41,922 bases of DNA from assembly GCF_903893715.1 (NCBI RefSeq), contig NZ_CAITNG010000069.1, positions 1 to 41,922 of the forward strand. The letters are read 5' to 3'. The stretch comes from an uncultured Mucilaginibacter sp. (GTDB taxonomy: Bacteria > Bacteroidota > Bacteroidia > Sphingobacteriales > Sphingobacteriaceae). The notes under the pieces were generated by a model. The model was not told the origin of the DNA, made no database searches, and worked only from the letters and a program-made list of their open reading frames with translations. Made by a program: the position numbers and the translations under genes. Positions 9,137-17,494 of this stretch are shown piece after piece. Position 1 is the stretch's first letter, and the number at the start of each line of letters is the position of its first letter.

Positions 9137-10467
9137 GATTTGGAATATTGAATATCGATAGCCTGGTTGTATATTTTGGGCACCATTTTTATCTGGCGGT
9201 AAAGCATAAAAACAACGATGCAGCTTAGCGACAGGTAAACCGCTGTAAACAACGAAAAAGAATAGGTGATGCCGGGCATGGGCGTAACGGCATCGGCGGT
9301 GCGCATAATGCCTTGTATGATCCAGGGTTGGCGGCCGGTTTCGGTAACCGTCCAGCCGGCCTCCACGGCAATGAAGCCGATGGGTGTTGCCCAGGCAAAC
9401 AGTTTTAAAAACCAGTTGGCATCAAACCAGCTACGTTTTTTGAACAGGGCGATAAAGTAGAGCAACCCCAAAGCCATCATCAACATGCCCAGCCCAACCA
9501 TAGTTTGGAAGGCATAATGGGTGATGGGTACGGGTGGCTGGTCCTTCTCGGGAATTTGGTCGAGGCCTTTTACCGGGTGTTTAAAATCATCGTACACCAT
9601 AAAACTGAGCAGGCCGGGTATTTCGATATCGTAGTTTACTTTTTTGGCCTTCATATCAGGCACACCGCCAATAATGAGCGGCGACCAGGGTTCTGTTTTA
9701 AAATGGGCCTCCATTGCGGCCAGTTTAGCAGGCTGGCGTTGGGCTACGTCGCGGGCGGACAGGTCGCCGCTGAAAGGCTGCAAAATACTCGCGGTAACGC
9801 CAAATACCGCCGCGATACGGAAGGCTTTTTTATGAAAAGCAACACTTTGCTTGCGTACGATCATGAGGGCATGTACGCCTGCGACGGCAAGCCCCGTGGC
9901 TGCGAAGGCCGCTATGGACATGTGCAAGGCTTGCTCAAACCAGGCCGCGTTAAACATGGCTTTGATAGGGTCGATGTTAAGGTATTGCTTGTTAATATAG
10001 TCGAACCCTGATGGGCTGTTCATCCAACTGTTGGCGGCTACCACCAGGATACCCGATATGATACCGCTGATGCCTACCACTACGCCCGTTAGCCAGTGGA
10101 ACCAAGGGTTAAACTTATCCCATCCGTAAAGAAAAAAGCCTAATGCGATGGCCTCGATAAAGAAAGCGGTGCCTTCCAATGAAAACGGCATGCCGAAGAT
10201 GGGGCCGGCGTGTTTCATAAATTCGGGCCAAAGGAGGCCGAGTTCGAAGGATAATACCGTCCCGGAAACGGCACCTGTGGCGAAAAAGATGGCTACGCCT
10301 TTGCTCCACGCTTTGGTGATGTTTTTGTAGACCGGGTCTTTTGTTTTGAGCCAGAGCAAATGTGATATGGCCATAAAAAAAGGCATTACCATACCGATAC
10401 ACGAAAATATGATATGAAAGCCTAACGATAAGGCCATTTGCGAGCGGGCGGCAACGAGGTTATCCAT
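9133..10467 (-). CDS. cydA: Cytochrome bd ubiquinol oxidase subunit I
   Basis: 444 aa from the ATG at 10467. An in-frame upstream extension of 34 residues is AT-rich and unlike CydA, and the family begins close to LVAARSQMALSLGFHIIF. H18 is the expected haem ligand, and the WTVTETGRQPW signature, found in all CydA proteins, is present. It lacks room for the long Q-loop of the E. coli enzyme (522 aa), so it is the short Q-loop type. It works with CydB in oxygen respiration under low oxygen or stress. The 163-nt gap to the divergent ferritin gene should contain both promoters, but no clear operator was recognised. Confidence 0.96.
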   Translation of the reverse strand: MDNLVAARSQMALSLGFHIIFSCIGMVMPFFMAISHLLWLKTKDPVYKNITKAWSKGVAIFFATGAVSGTVLSFELGLLWPEFMKHAGPIFGMPFSLEGTAFFIEAIALGFFLYGWDKFNPWFHWLTGVVVGISGIISGILVVAANSWMNSPSGFDYINKQYLNIDPIKAMFNAAWFEQALHMSIAAFAATGLAVAGVHALMIVRKQSVAFHKKAFRIAAVFGVTASILQPFSGDLSARDVAQRQPAKLAAMEAHFKTEPWSPLIIGGVPDMKAKKVNYDIEIPGLLSFMVYDDFKHPVKGLDQIPEKDQPPVPITHYAFQTMVGLGMLMMALGLLYFIALFKKRSWFDANWFLKLFAWATPIGFIAVEAGWTVTETGRQPWIIQGIMRTADAVTPMPGITYSFSLFTAVYLSLSCIVVFMLYRQIKMVPKIYNQAIDIQYSKS

Positions 10468-10630
10468 AGGCGTTTTGTTGACCTTGTAAAGTTCTGCTAT
10501 TTTAAAAGAAGTAGTAGAGTTAATAGTTATTTTTATTGAATATAAATTGCAGAAAATGTTGGAGATCAATCAATAATTTTTAAAGCTTATTTTTCTCCAA
10601 ACCATTTTTTCCCTTAGTGGTTATGCTTTT

Positions 10631-11182
10631 ATGGACACTAACCGATTATCAGCAACACTCGAAAAGGCTTTAAACGCCCAGATGACCAACGAGGCGCATA
10701 ATGCGCAAATATACCTCGCTTATGCCTCTTGGGCCAGCGAAAAGGGATATGATGGCATCGCTAACTTTTTGTTTCGCCACGCGAACGAGGAGCGCACCCA
10801 CATGATGAAATTTTTGGAGTACATTTTAAAACGTGGCGGTAAGGTCACCGTCACGGCCATACCCGGCCCGGGCGATAACCCCAAAAGCGTTAACGACTGC
10901 TTTGAAAAGGTGTATACATCCGAAGTGGAGAATACCCGCCGCATTTACGCCCTTGTTGATGCCAGCATGGCCGAAAAAGATTGGGCCACTTATAATTTTA
11001 TGCAATGGTTTGTTAACGAACAAATTGAAGAGGAAACTTTGGCCATGGACCTGCTTTCGAAAATCAAGGTTGCCGGTGGCGCAGATGCCAAAGATACCGC
11101 CTTATACGCGTTGGATGCCGATTTGGGCAAAAAACCCGATGACGCGCAATTAGCGCAGGATGCTACGGTGGAAAATCCGTGA
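10631..11182 (+). CDS. ftnA: Non-haem ferritin
   Basis: 183 aa, usual length for bacterial ferritin. Ferroxidase-site residues are visible: E21 and Y28 in helix A, E54 and H57 in NEERTHMM, E98, and E130/Q131 in FVNEQIEEE. The protein forms a 24-subunit cytoplasmic shell that oxidises Fe(II) and stores it as a ferric core. It is divergent from cydAB, a pairing that would make sense if both respond to oxygen or iron status (inference). The C-terminal stretch after about residue 160 (KKPDDAQLAQDATVENP) is polar and probably disordered. Confidence 0.95.
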   Translation: MDTNRLSATLEKALNAQMTNEAHNAQIYLAYASWASEKGYDGIANFLFRHANEERTHMMKFLEYILKRGGKVTVTAIPGPGDNPKSVNDCFEKVYTSEVENTRRIYALVDASMAEKDWATYNFMQWFVNEQIEEETLAMDLLSKIKVAGGADAKDTALYALDADLGKKPDDAQLAQDATVENP

Positions 11183-11184
11183 TT

Positions 11185-11215
11185 GAGAATCAAGAGTCGA
11201 GAATCAAGAATCAAG
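11185..11215. repeat. Interspersed intergenic repeat (copy 1)
   Basis: Starts two bases after the ferritin stop. It contains AATCAAGAGTCGAGAATC followed by a further AATCAAG repetition. A near-identical unit (one base changed in the shared core) lies at 41681-41707, 30 kb away. It is followed by a CACAT/CCCAT-rich stretch at about 11249-11280, also repetitive. These look like non-coding genomic repeats of the host; no encoded function is seen. Confidence 0.6.
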
Positions 11216-11288
11216 AAAAATGGGGATATCTGTAGCCCATGCTATCATTTGCACATACGCACATTTGCCCATCTGCTCATTGAAAACC

Positions 11289-12695
11289 CTACATCGTCAC
11301 CTTCACCTTGATTTGCCCGGTTGACAGGGTGCGGATGATGAGCTTGTCGGTAGTGGGGAAGATGGATTGGATGTCGAGGTCCTGTATGCTCACGTCGGAA
11401 CGCACGCCGTTGCCCATATCGCGGCTCATTTGGCTTTGAATTTTGGCTTTGCTGTCGGCTATAAACGGGGTAAAGTTATAGGTTGCTTTTTGGCGTATGG
11501 CCTCGGTTATTTTATTGCTGAACATCCAATTGGCGGCTTTTAGTATCCAGGCCTTGGTTTGCAGGTCGAACGTCAGGTCGGGGAAAGACAGTTCGTGCGT
11601 GGCGGTATTATAAACCGGGGTGCCCACCAGGTATATGGTGCCGTTATTCGTGCCGCTAAAATCGACCTGAATGGCTACTTGTTTGCCGGTACCGGTTACT
11701 TTGATATTGTCCACAATGAACACCCTACCTGCTACGTTGGTAGTTTGCCCTTTGGCTTGTTGGTTTACCATATTGGTGAGGTGGTCGTAATTCTCAACTA
11801 AATCCAGGTAAATATTGAAACCGCTGGCGGGGGTATATGTGCTCAAGTTGGGCAGTGGGGTAGCGGTTTGCGGTGTGCTAACGGTAGTTACCACAGGTTT
11901 TGCCGAAAGGCCAACGGAAAAATTGAGTACCGAACCGCTGAGGTTAAAATTGCTCAACCGTACCGATTGCGGGTTGATGTACAAAAAGCCCACATCGCCC
12001 ATTTTCGTTTCGCTATCCAAATTTTGCCATAACTGGGCTATCATCGGCTTTACATTGTATGCCGCTACTTTGGCATCAACCTGTTTTCCAAGGTCGTTAA
12101 GTTGTGGGGTAATGTATTGGATGAGCTTGTCGGTAACGTCGATGTTCCCGAAGAATACGTTGCAGCGGTCGATAGGTTTTGGTGCCGGGTAGAGTACGGT
12201 TTTGGACTTGAGGTGGAAATCGGGCGTAACGCTGATGGTAGACTGATAGGAAATTTCCATGCGGCGCGGCGGCTCGTTGCCCCAACCGCACTGAGCAGAC
12301 AATACAGGAACGATGCATTGTGGCCCCGAGCCTAAAAGACCCGAACATTTAGCGCAATACGATGCCACGAAACCATAATTACCGGTAAACTTAAGGTTTA
12401 CAACGTTATTGCTGCCGGTAATAACAAAGGGGCTTCGGGTAAAGGTGTAGGTATATCTTAAACCTTCGCAAGGTTGCTGGTTATCGCCAAATTTATTGGG
12501 GACTGAGTTTTCGGCCTGTAAGAAGTACTTGTTGAGGTCGACACTAACAGGCATTTCGATGTTGGAAAGCGGTTGTACAAGTTTAGGGATATCAACTGCT
12601 GTATTTGCAGGCGCCAACGGTTTCACGGTTGCACAGCTGTAAAACAGCAACGGTAATATAAAGAGCGCTAAAAAGGGCTTGCGGGTCGATTTCAT
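11289..12695 (-). CDS. DUF4403 lipoprotein
   Basis: 468 aa. The N-terminus is a lipoprotein signal (ALFILPLLFYSC, Cys at about residue 21), so the protein is probably anchored to the outer membrane or periplasmic face. The body matches DUF4403, a Bacteroidota family thought to resemble lipid-binding tubular folds, with repeated SVxVTPDFxLKSKT and IDVTDKL...QLNDLGKQVD segments. Several cysteines occur in one segment (ASYCAKCSGLL...CIVPVLSAQCGWG), which is uncommon for the family and could form disulfides. It is convergent with ferritin. Function unknown; a role in envelope lipid handling is speculative. Confidence 0.8.
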   Translation of the reverse strand: MKSTRKPFLALFILPLLFYSCATVKPLAPANTAVDIPKLVQPLSNIEMPVSVDLNKYFLQAENSVPNKFGDNQQPCEGLRYTYTFTRSPFVITGSNNVVNLKFTGNYGFVASYCAKCSGLLGSGPQCIVPVLSAQCGWGNEPPRRMEISYQSTISVTPDFHLKSKTVLYPAPKPIDRCNVFFGNIDVTDKLIQYITPQLNDLGKQVDAKVAAYNVKPMIAQLWQNLDSETKMGDVGFLYINPQSVRLSNFNLSGSVLNFSVGLSAKPVVTTVSTPQTATPLPNLSTYTPASGFNIYLDLVENYDHLTNMVNQQAKGQTTNVAGRVFIVDNIKVTGTGKQVAIQVDFSGTNNGTIYLVGTPVYNTATHELSFPDLTFDLQTKAWILKAANWMFSNKITEAIRQKATYNFTPFIADSKAKIQSQMSRDMGNGVRSDVSIQDLDIQSIFPTTDKLIIRTLSTGQIKVKVTM

Positions 12696-12819
12696 ATTTA
12701 AATATTGAGTCCGTAAAAATAATAAAGCTTTCGGGTTTTTAGTTTCAATTTTTAGGTTTTGGTGAAAATACTGCGACTACTGAGGGTTAAAGTATTTTGA
12801 TAATAAACAGAAGGGTTTG

Positions 12820-12831
12820 TGACCGAAGTCA
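12820..12831 (+). promoter_or_regulatory. Site A: TGAC-N4-GTCA dyad
   Basis: TGACCGAAGTCA, a perfect 4+4 palindrome with a 4-nt spacer, ending 60 nt before the start of the first universal-stress-like gene. A TAAATTTTTG -7-like element lies 12 nt downstream. One of nine such sites in the 12.8-27.2 kb island. The geometry resembles Crp/Fnr-family operators. Confidence 0.65.
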
Positions 12832-12891
12832 TTTTTGATAGGCTAAATTTTTGGCAATTTTATAGAACATCTTCTTCAAATTCTCGCGAAA

Positions 12892-13725
12892 ATGAAAACT
12901 ATCCTTGTTATAAACGATGATTCATTTGAAGCCGAGCACGCCGCAAAATTCGCGCTGGTAATTGCACAAAAAGTGCAGGCCGACATTTTGCTGGCCAACC
13001 GCCAAAGCGAAACCCGCAAGATTATTGAAAAGGTAGTTGCAGGCAACGCGCAAAAGAATACGGGTATTGAAAAGGGCCCGCACATACTGCACGAACACCT
13101 GTCGCTGCTTAACGACCTTTCGGTGGGGTATTTGCCATCGATAAAAGAGGTTGATATTACCGACCTTAATGAAACCGATTTGGCTGAGGTAATCAACCGT
13201 AATCAGATATGGCTGGTAGTTAAGGGGATGGCCGATATATTGCCCGAAGAACTGCAAAAAAAACAGGTTAATATTGATACTGTGTTGAAAAGAGTTTTGT
13301 GCCCTGTTCTGTTGATTCCGTATGCATGGTCGATAAGGAACATCGAACGATTGGTTTATATTGCCGATTTACGCTACTGCCGCATGCATATTGTAAAATA
13401 TCTGGTAGAGTTTGCCAAACTGTGGCCGGCCGATTTGTCCATCGCGCATTTATCGGCGAAAGGCCTCCCTAATATGGAGGAAAGTTATGCTCAGGGTATT
13501 TTTAGTCAGGAGATATGTAACAATGTGGACTACGACCGTATGTTTTTCAACAACATAAAAGAGCGTAATATGGCCACCGCGGTTGACGTGATGATTAACG
13601 GAATGCACAATGATATATTGGCGCTGATAAACCACCGTTTTCATTTCGAGGAGATTATTGGTAATTACATTACTGAAAGATTGCCCTCCGCTATTACCAT
13701 TCCATTGCTTATCTTTCCTTCGTAG
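12892..13725 (+). CDS. Divergent universal stress protein (tandem UspA-like)
   Basis: 277 aa. The N-terminus MKTILVINDDSFEAEHAAKFAL matches the UspA fold and closely parallels the N-terminus of the second stress protein at 26896 (MKTILLLTDFSENANHAALS). A second Usp-like half begins near residue 150 (IERLVYIADLRYC). The usual nucleotide-binding loop (G-xx-G-x9-G-S/T) is not visible at the end of the first half, where KRVLCPVLLIP follows directly on a polar helix, so it may not bind ATP. It is cytoplasmic. Site A upstream ties it to the stress regulon. Confidence 0.75.
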   Translation: MKTILVINDDSFEAEHAAKFALVIAQKVQADILLANRQSETRKIIEKVVAGNAQKNTGIEKGPHILHEHLSLLNDLSVGYLPSIKEVDITDLNETDLAEVINRNQIWLVVKGMADILPEELQKKQVNIDTVLKRVLCPVLLIPYAWSIRNIERLVYIADLRYCRMHIVKYLVEFAKLWPADLSIAHLSAKGLPNMEESYAQGIFSQEICNNVDYDRMFFNNIKERNMATAVDVMINGMHNDILALINHRFHFEEIIGNYITERLPSAITIPLLIFPS

Positions 13726-13786
13726 CAAATAACTTGTGAAATTTAATCCTGCCAAAATTATTGATGATGACAATCAAATATGTATC

Positions 13787-13798
13787 TGACGGGCGTCA
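13787..13798 (+). promoter_or_regulatory. Site B: TGAC-N4-GTCA dyad
   Basis: TGACGGGCGTCA, perfect 4+4 palindrome ending 56 nt before the Hsp20 start. TAATTGTG, one mismatch from TAnnTTTG, lies 13 nt downstream, the same spacing as at site A. Confidence 0.65.
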
Positions 13799-13854
13799 TG
13801 CATTTTTGCAGTAATTGTGGCGAACTTTACTTGATAAACTAATCTTTTTCAATC

Positions 13855-14286
13855 ATGTCAACATTAGTAAAGTCAAATGGGACTTCGTCATTAAAGTCGA
13901 TGATGGAGGATTTTTGGAACGCCGACAAATTTTTTAACAAGCCGTTTTTTAATCCCGAAAAACTACCGGCGGTAAATGTGCGCGAAACAAAAAATCGTTA
14001 TGAATTGGAACTTGCTGTACCTGGCTTTAAAAAAGATGATTTTAAAGTAACCACAGAGAATGGATTTTTGACCATTTCGGCAGAAATTAAAGAAGAAAAA
14101 AATGAGGAAAAGGAAAACTTTACCCGCAAAGAATTTTCGTACTCATCGTTCAGCCGTACTTTTAATTTGCCCGAAGATGTGGTGGAAGACGACGTGAATG
14201 CAAGCTACCACAATGGTATACTTTCAGTCGAACTAAAAAAATCGGGCAAGCAGCTTACCTCCAAAAAAGAGGTAAAAATAAGTTAG
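13855..14286 (+). CDS. hsp20: Hsp20/alpha-crystallin small heat-shock protein
   Basis: 143 aa, typical length. The alpha-crystallin domain spans about residues 37-135: NVRETKNRYELELAVPGFKKDDFKV, then EDVNASYHNGILSVELKK with the conserved GxLxV-type strand. An N-terminal arm (SLKSMMEDFWNADKFFNKPFF) is amphipathic. It is an ATP-independent holdase that keeps unfolding cytoplasmic proteins soluble. It is monocistronic: site B lies upstream and a strong hairpin terminator follows. Such Hsp20/Usp gene groups under an oxygen or redox sensor are known in other bacteria, which fits the dyad. Confidence 0.95.
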   Translation: MSTLVKSNGTSSLKSMMEDFWNADKFFNKPFFNPEKLPAVNVRETKNRYELELAVPGFKKDDFKVTTENGFLTISAEIKEEKNEEKENFTRKEFSYSSFSRTFNLPEDVVEDDVNASYHNGILSVELKKSGKQLTSKKEVKIS

Positions 14287-14331
14287 CTTTTATACAGTTT
14301 CGTTTTCCAATAAATAACAATCAAAAGCAGG

Positions 14332-14355
14332 GCGCGCGTAATAACATACGCGCGC
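14332..14355 (+). terminator. Rho-independent terminator after hsp20
   Basis: Perfect 9-bp stem GCGCGCGTA / TACGCGCGC with a six-base loop, followed by TTTATTTA, 45 nt after the hsp20 stop. Confidence 0.8.
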
Positions 14356-14400
14356 TTTATTTATGCTTAGCTCTAAAGTGCTTTAAGTCTGTTTGATATA

Positions 14401-14412
14401 TGACGACAGGCA
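14401..14412 (+). promoter_or_regulatory. Site C: imperfect TGAC-N4-GTCA dyad
   Basis: TGACGACAGGCA. The left half is perfect; the right half is GGCA instead of GTCA. It ends 51 nt before the L,D-transpeptidase start, the position expected from the other sites, and is followed by the same T-rich run (TTTCTTTT). Weaker than A and B. Confidence 0.45.
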
Positions 14413-14463
14413 TTTCTTTTACCCGCACTTAGGTCGAAATTTACTATACTAAACCCGAAGGAG

Positions 14464-15954
14464 ATGGAAAAGACATATAAACTGTCCCGGTTTTTAAAGT
14501 CGAATGCCGAGAGTATGGTGTTAGTATTGATGTTTATGATTTTATTGCTGTTGGTGTTTTGTTTCAGCGCCACTGCATCAAAAAGCAGAACCTATAAGGT
14601 CATATCAAATGAGTTGGCAGATACTTCGGTCTCCGCTCAAATCCAGCAACAGCTGAGCAACAACCGTTTCGAATCCGCTTTGTATTTCCCTGTTTCGGTA
14701 AGCGGTTTTTATAATGCAAACAACTTTACTCCCGTGTGGACGAAATTTCAAAACGGAACAGGCAAAGGCTGGGAAGCAATGCTGATGTTGGATTGCGTTT
14801 TGCAATTCGGGCTTTTATACGAGGATTTTCACCCGCATGAGCTTCTATATGGCACATTGCATGATATGCTGGAAAAGCCCGCCTCTGTCAGTAATTATCA
14901 AAAAGCAAGATTTGATATATTGCTTACCGATGCGATGATTGAGTTTATCAACAACCTGCATTTTGGTAAACTTAACCCTGATTACCCCACTGCAAAAATC
15001 GATATTGGTAATACAAACGGGTTTAGCGCGATAACCGTTTTAGCCAGCGCTTTACGCCAAACCGATTTTATGGGCACCATAACTGCCGTGCAGCCAAAAG
15101 CAAAGGAATACGTTTATCTGCAACACTATCTGCGGGTAGCGGCAGGCCAGGATGCGCAAGACTGTTATGCGTTGCCTGAAGGGGTATTAAAAAAGATAGC
15201 CGTCAACATGGAGCGTTTGCGTTGGGCCGCTATAAACAACGATACTTACATCCATATCAACATACCTTCGTTTACGCTTAAATTCCACCAGCCGGATACT
15301 ACATATCTGTTTAAAGTAGTTGTGGGTAAGCCCAATAACCCTACACCTACGTTGCAAAGCGCCATTGGCTATTTCACAACAGCGCCCGAGTGGAAAGTGC
15401 CTGATAAGATTTTTGTAAAAGAAATACTTCCGAGGGCACTGGCCAATATCGATTATCTGGAAAACAACCACTACACTATTTATAATGACAGAGGCGGATG
15501 GATAGAACCCAGCAGGGCAAATCTGGCCGTGATAAAGCAAAACAAAAGTAAATATCATGCTACCCAATCATCAGGGTGTGATAATGCCCTGGGGTTGGTT
15601 GTATTCCGTTTCCCTAATATTTACGAGGTATACCTGCATGATACTCCTGAGCAGCAATTGTTCAAAAAAGATGTGCGCGATTTTAGCCATGGCTGCATCA
15701 GGGTAGAGCAGGCCGAAAAACTTGCGGGGCTTGTATTGAAAAACGACAATTCTGCCGATAAAATTGCCGCGGCGCATCAAGCCATAGTGAAGCGGAAGAC
15801 AGAAACCTTTACGCTGAAAAAAGTATTACCCATAAACGTAACCTACCTCACTTGCGAAGTAGATAACGGAGTACTGACCATCTATCCGGACATATACGAT
15901 CTGGACAATCGTTTGGAATGGGCATTATTTGGTATACCGCCAGCCATTTTATAG
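14464..15954 (+). CDS. L,D-transpeptidase (YcbB/YkuD family)
   Basis: 496 aa. One N-terminal transmembrane segment (about 17-36) anchors it with the catalytic part in the periplasm. An alpha-helical scaffold region (about 50-200) precedes the YkuD catalytic domain (about 235-440). The active site shows YLHDTPEQ...DFSHGCIRV, with the nucleophilic Cys in SHGC and the conserved Arg after it. The enzyme makes 3-3 peptidoglycan cross-links or attaches proteins to peptidoglycan, a common envelope-stress response. An AAGGAG run abuts the ATG with no spacer, so it probably does not act as a normal ribosome site. HdeD-like gene follows after 44 nt, likely the same operon under site C. Confidence 0.9.
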   Translation: MEKTYKLSRFLKSNAESMVLVLMFMILLLLVFCFSATASKSRTYKVISNELADTSVSAQIQQQLSNNRFESALYFPVSVSGFYNANNFTPVWTKFQNGTGKGWEAMLMLDCVLQFGLLYEDFHPHELLYGTLHDMLEKPASVSNYQKARFDILLTDAMIEFINNLHFGKLNPDYPTAKIDIGNTNGFSAITVLASALRQTDFMGTITAVQPKAKEYVYLQHYLRVAAGQDAQDCYALPEGVLKKIAVNMERLRWAAINNDTYIHINIPSFTLKFHQPDTTYLFKVVVGKPNNPTPTLQSAIGYFTTAPEWKVPDKIFVKEILPRALANIDYLENNHYTIYNDRGGWIEPSRANLAVIKQNKSKYHATQSSGCDNALGLVVFRFPNIYEVYLHDTPEQQLFKKDVRDFSHGCIRVEQAEKLAGLVLKNDNSADKIAAAHQAIVKRKTETFTLKKVLPINVTYLTCEVDNGVLTIYPDIYDLDNRLEWALFGIPPAIL

Positions 15955-15998
15955 CGGTACGACAGGGACGATGAAATTTTATTAAAAACATTAAAGTC

Positions 15999-16568
15999 AT
16001 GCAAACTATAAGTTTTAAACCAGTGACCGATACCACCAACTATTGGTGGTTGCTGCTTTTTTCGGGTATTGTTTTGATAGGGATGGGGGTTGCAGCAATT
16101 ATCTACCCTTTGCAATCCTACATGGCACTTTGTACACTTTTTGCCGTCGGCATCATTACAACAGGCTTTTTAGAGGTGCTGTTCTCGATAAACAACCATA
16201 GGCATTATCATGGTTGGATATGGATAACCATATTAGGCCTGCTCGATATAGGTTTTGGGGTATACCTTATCAATTTCCCTCAATTAAGCATGAATTTTTT
16301 GCCCGTGATAGCCGGTTGCTGGATGCTTTTTAAAGGTTTTACCGCTATGAAAAACGGGCTGGATATGCGCAACTATGGTTTTTTTGAGTGGGGTTGGATA
16401 TTTTTGACCGGGATAATGTTGATTATATTGGCGGTAATGATGATTGCTGAGCCGGCTTATGGCGCTTTTAACATTATTTTATGGACATCATTTGCCATTA
16501 TTTTCACTGGGATTTCGAGGATTTACATGTCTATCAAGTTGAAGAAATATAAGAACAACCTATCATAG
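15999..16568 (+). CDS. HdeD-like (DUF308) membrane protein
   Basis: 189 aa with about six hydrophobic segments arranged as three pairs. Repeated features are SGIVLIGMGVAAIIYPLQS, GLLDIGFGVYLINFP and FLTGIMLIILAVMMI, the internal repeat pattern of the HdeD/DUF308 family. Family members are inner-membrane proteins linked to acid or general stress resistance; the molecular mechanism is not known. It follows the L,D-transpeptidase by 44 nt and is probably co-transcribed. Confidence 0.82.
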   Translation: MQTISFKPVTDTTNYWWLLLFSGIVLIGMGVAAIIYPLQSYMALCTLFAVGIITTGFLEVLFSINNHRHYHGWIWITILGLLDIGFGVYLINFPQLSMNFLPVIAGCWMLFKGFTAMKNGLDMRNYGFFEWGWIFLTGIMLIILAVMMIAEPAYGAFNIILWTSFAIIFTGISRIYMSIKLKKYKNNLS

Positions 16569-16630
16569 TTCGTCTGCGGGATCAATAGATGTCATTGTTT
16601 GACAGCACAAATTTTGTTGCTCCTGTTTGA

Positions 16631-16642
16631 TGACGCTTATCA
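16631..16642 (+). promoter_or_regulatory. Site D1: TGAC-N4-ATCA dyad
   Basis: TGACGCTTATCA, one base off perfect symmetry. It is the upstream member of a tandem pair before the MCE transporter operon; centres of D1 and D2 are 22 bp apart, about two helical turns. Confidence 0.55.
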
Positions 16643-16652
16643 CATTCTGCCA

Positions 16653-16664
16653 TGAGCGTTATCA
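16653..16664 (+). promoter_or_regulatory. Site D2: TGAG-N4-ATCA dyad
   Basis: TGAGCGTTATCA, a weaker copy ending 53 nt before the mlaE-like start, which is the standard spacing in this island. Together with D1 it forms the only double site found. Confidence 0.45.
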
Positions 16665-16717
16665 CAGGCAAATGCTTTTTATCATGTTAATTTTATATCA
16701 ATCAACAGACTGATGTA

Positions 16718-17488
16718 ATGGCCCCTTTTTCGCAAACTAAAAAGTTTTTAGATGATACCGGAAGCATATCCAGGTTTGCGGGCCACTTCTTCAGCATTGG
16801 GATAAAGCCGCGGTACGAAATCAAGGAGTTATTGGCGCAATGCTATATCATAGGCTATAAATCGTTGCCGTTGATAGGACTGACCGGCTTTATCATGGGT
16901 CTGGTACTTACTATGCAATTGCGTCCTTCGCTTATTATTTATGGGGTTGAATCGAAACTGCCGGTAATGATCGGGATAGCCATTGTGCGCGAAATCGGAC
17001 CTGTGATTACCGCTTTGATATTTGCCGGGAAAATTGGAAGCAGCATTGGTGCTGAATTGGGTTCGATGAAGGTAACCGAACAGATAGACGCGATGGAAGT
17101 GAGCGGCACTAACCCGTTTAAATACCTTGTTGCTACAAGGATATTGGCTGCCACCTTGATGCTCCCCGTTTTAACACTTTTGGGCGATGCCATCTCGTTA
17201 TTTGGAGCTTACCTGGGCGTAAATATCCATACAGTAACCAACTATCATTTGTTTTTTACGCAGGTTTTTCAAAGCCTCAGTTTCGGCGATGTTTTGCCGG
17301 CATTTATCAAGACATTTTTCTTTGGTTTTGCTGTAGGGGTTATTGGTTGTTATAAAGGCTATTTTTCGAGCAAAGGGACACGTGGGGTGGGTAATTCGGC
17401 AAACTCGGCAGTGGTGTTGGCATCGGTAATGATTTTTGTTATCGATTTGTTGGCCGTGCAAATTACAGATGTATTGGGCTTAAATTGA
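16718..17488 (+). CDS. mlaE: MlaE-like ABC transporter permease
   Basis: 256 aa. It contains the MlaE family core: LIGLTGFIMGLVLTMQLRP, VREIGPVITALIFAGKIGSSIGAELGSMKVTEQIDAMEVSG, and a conserved GxxxGYFSSKGTRGVG loop near the C-terminus. It is the inner-membrane permease of a lipid-moving MCE ABC transporter. It is followed after 6 nt by the ATPase and then the MCE protein, an E-F-D order. No MlaA, MlaB or MlaC gene is near. The tandem sites D1/D2 upstream suggest stress-regulated expression, unlike a housekeeping mla operon. Confidence 0.93.
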   Translation: MAPFSQTKKFLDDTGSISRFAGHFFSIGIKPRYEIKELLAQCYIIGYKSLPLIGLTGFIMGLVLTMQLRPSLIIYGVESKLPVMIGIAIVREIGPVITALIFAGKIGSSIGAELGSMKVTEQIDAMEVSGTNPFKYLVATRILAATLMLPVLTLLGDAISLFGAYLGVNIHTVTNYHLFFTQVFQSLSFGDVLPAFIKTFFFGFAVGVIGCYKGYFSSKGTRGVGNSANSAVVLASVMIFVIDLLAVQITDVLGLN

Positions 17489-17494
17489 TGTAAC

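Noticed and set aside
10468..10569. 34-residue N-terminal extension of CydA
   Set aside because: AT-rich, not conserved in CydA, and would occupy the promoter gap with ferritin.
16590..16604. TGTCA-N5-TGACA inverted repeat before the MCE operon
   Set aside because: The half-sites are inverted relative to the regulon dyad and the spacer is five bases, so it was not counted as a further site; it may still be a weak element.
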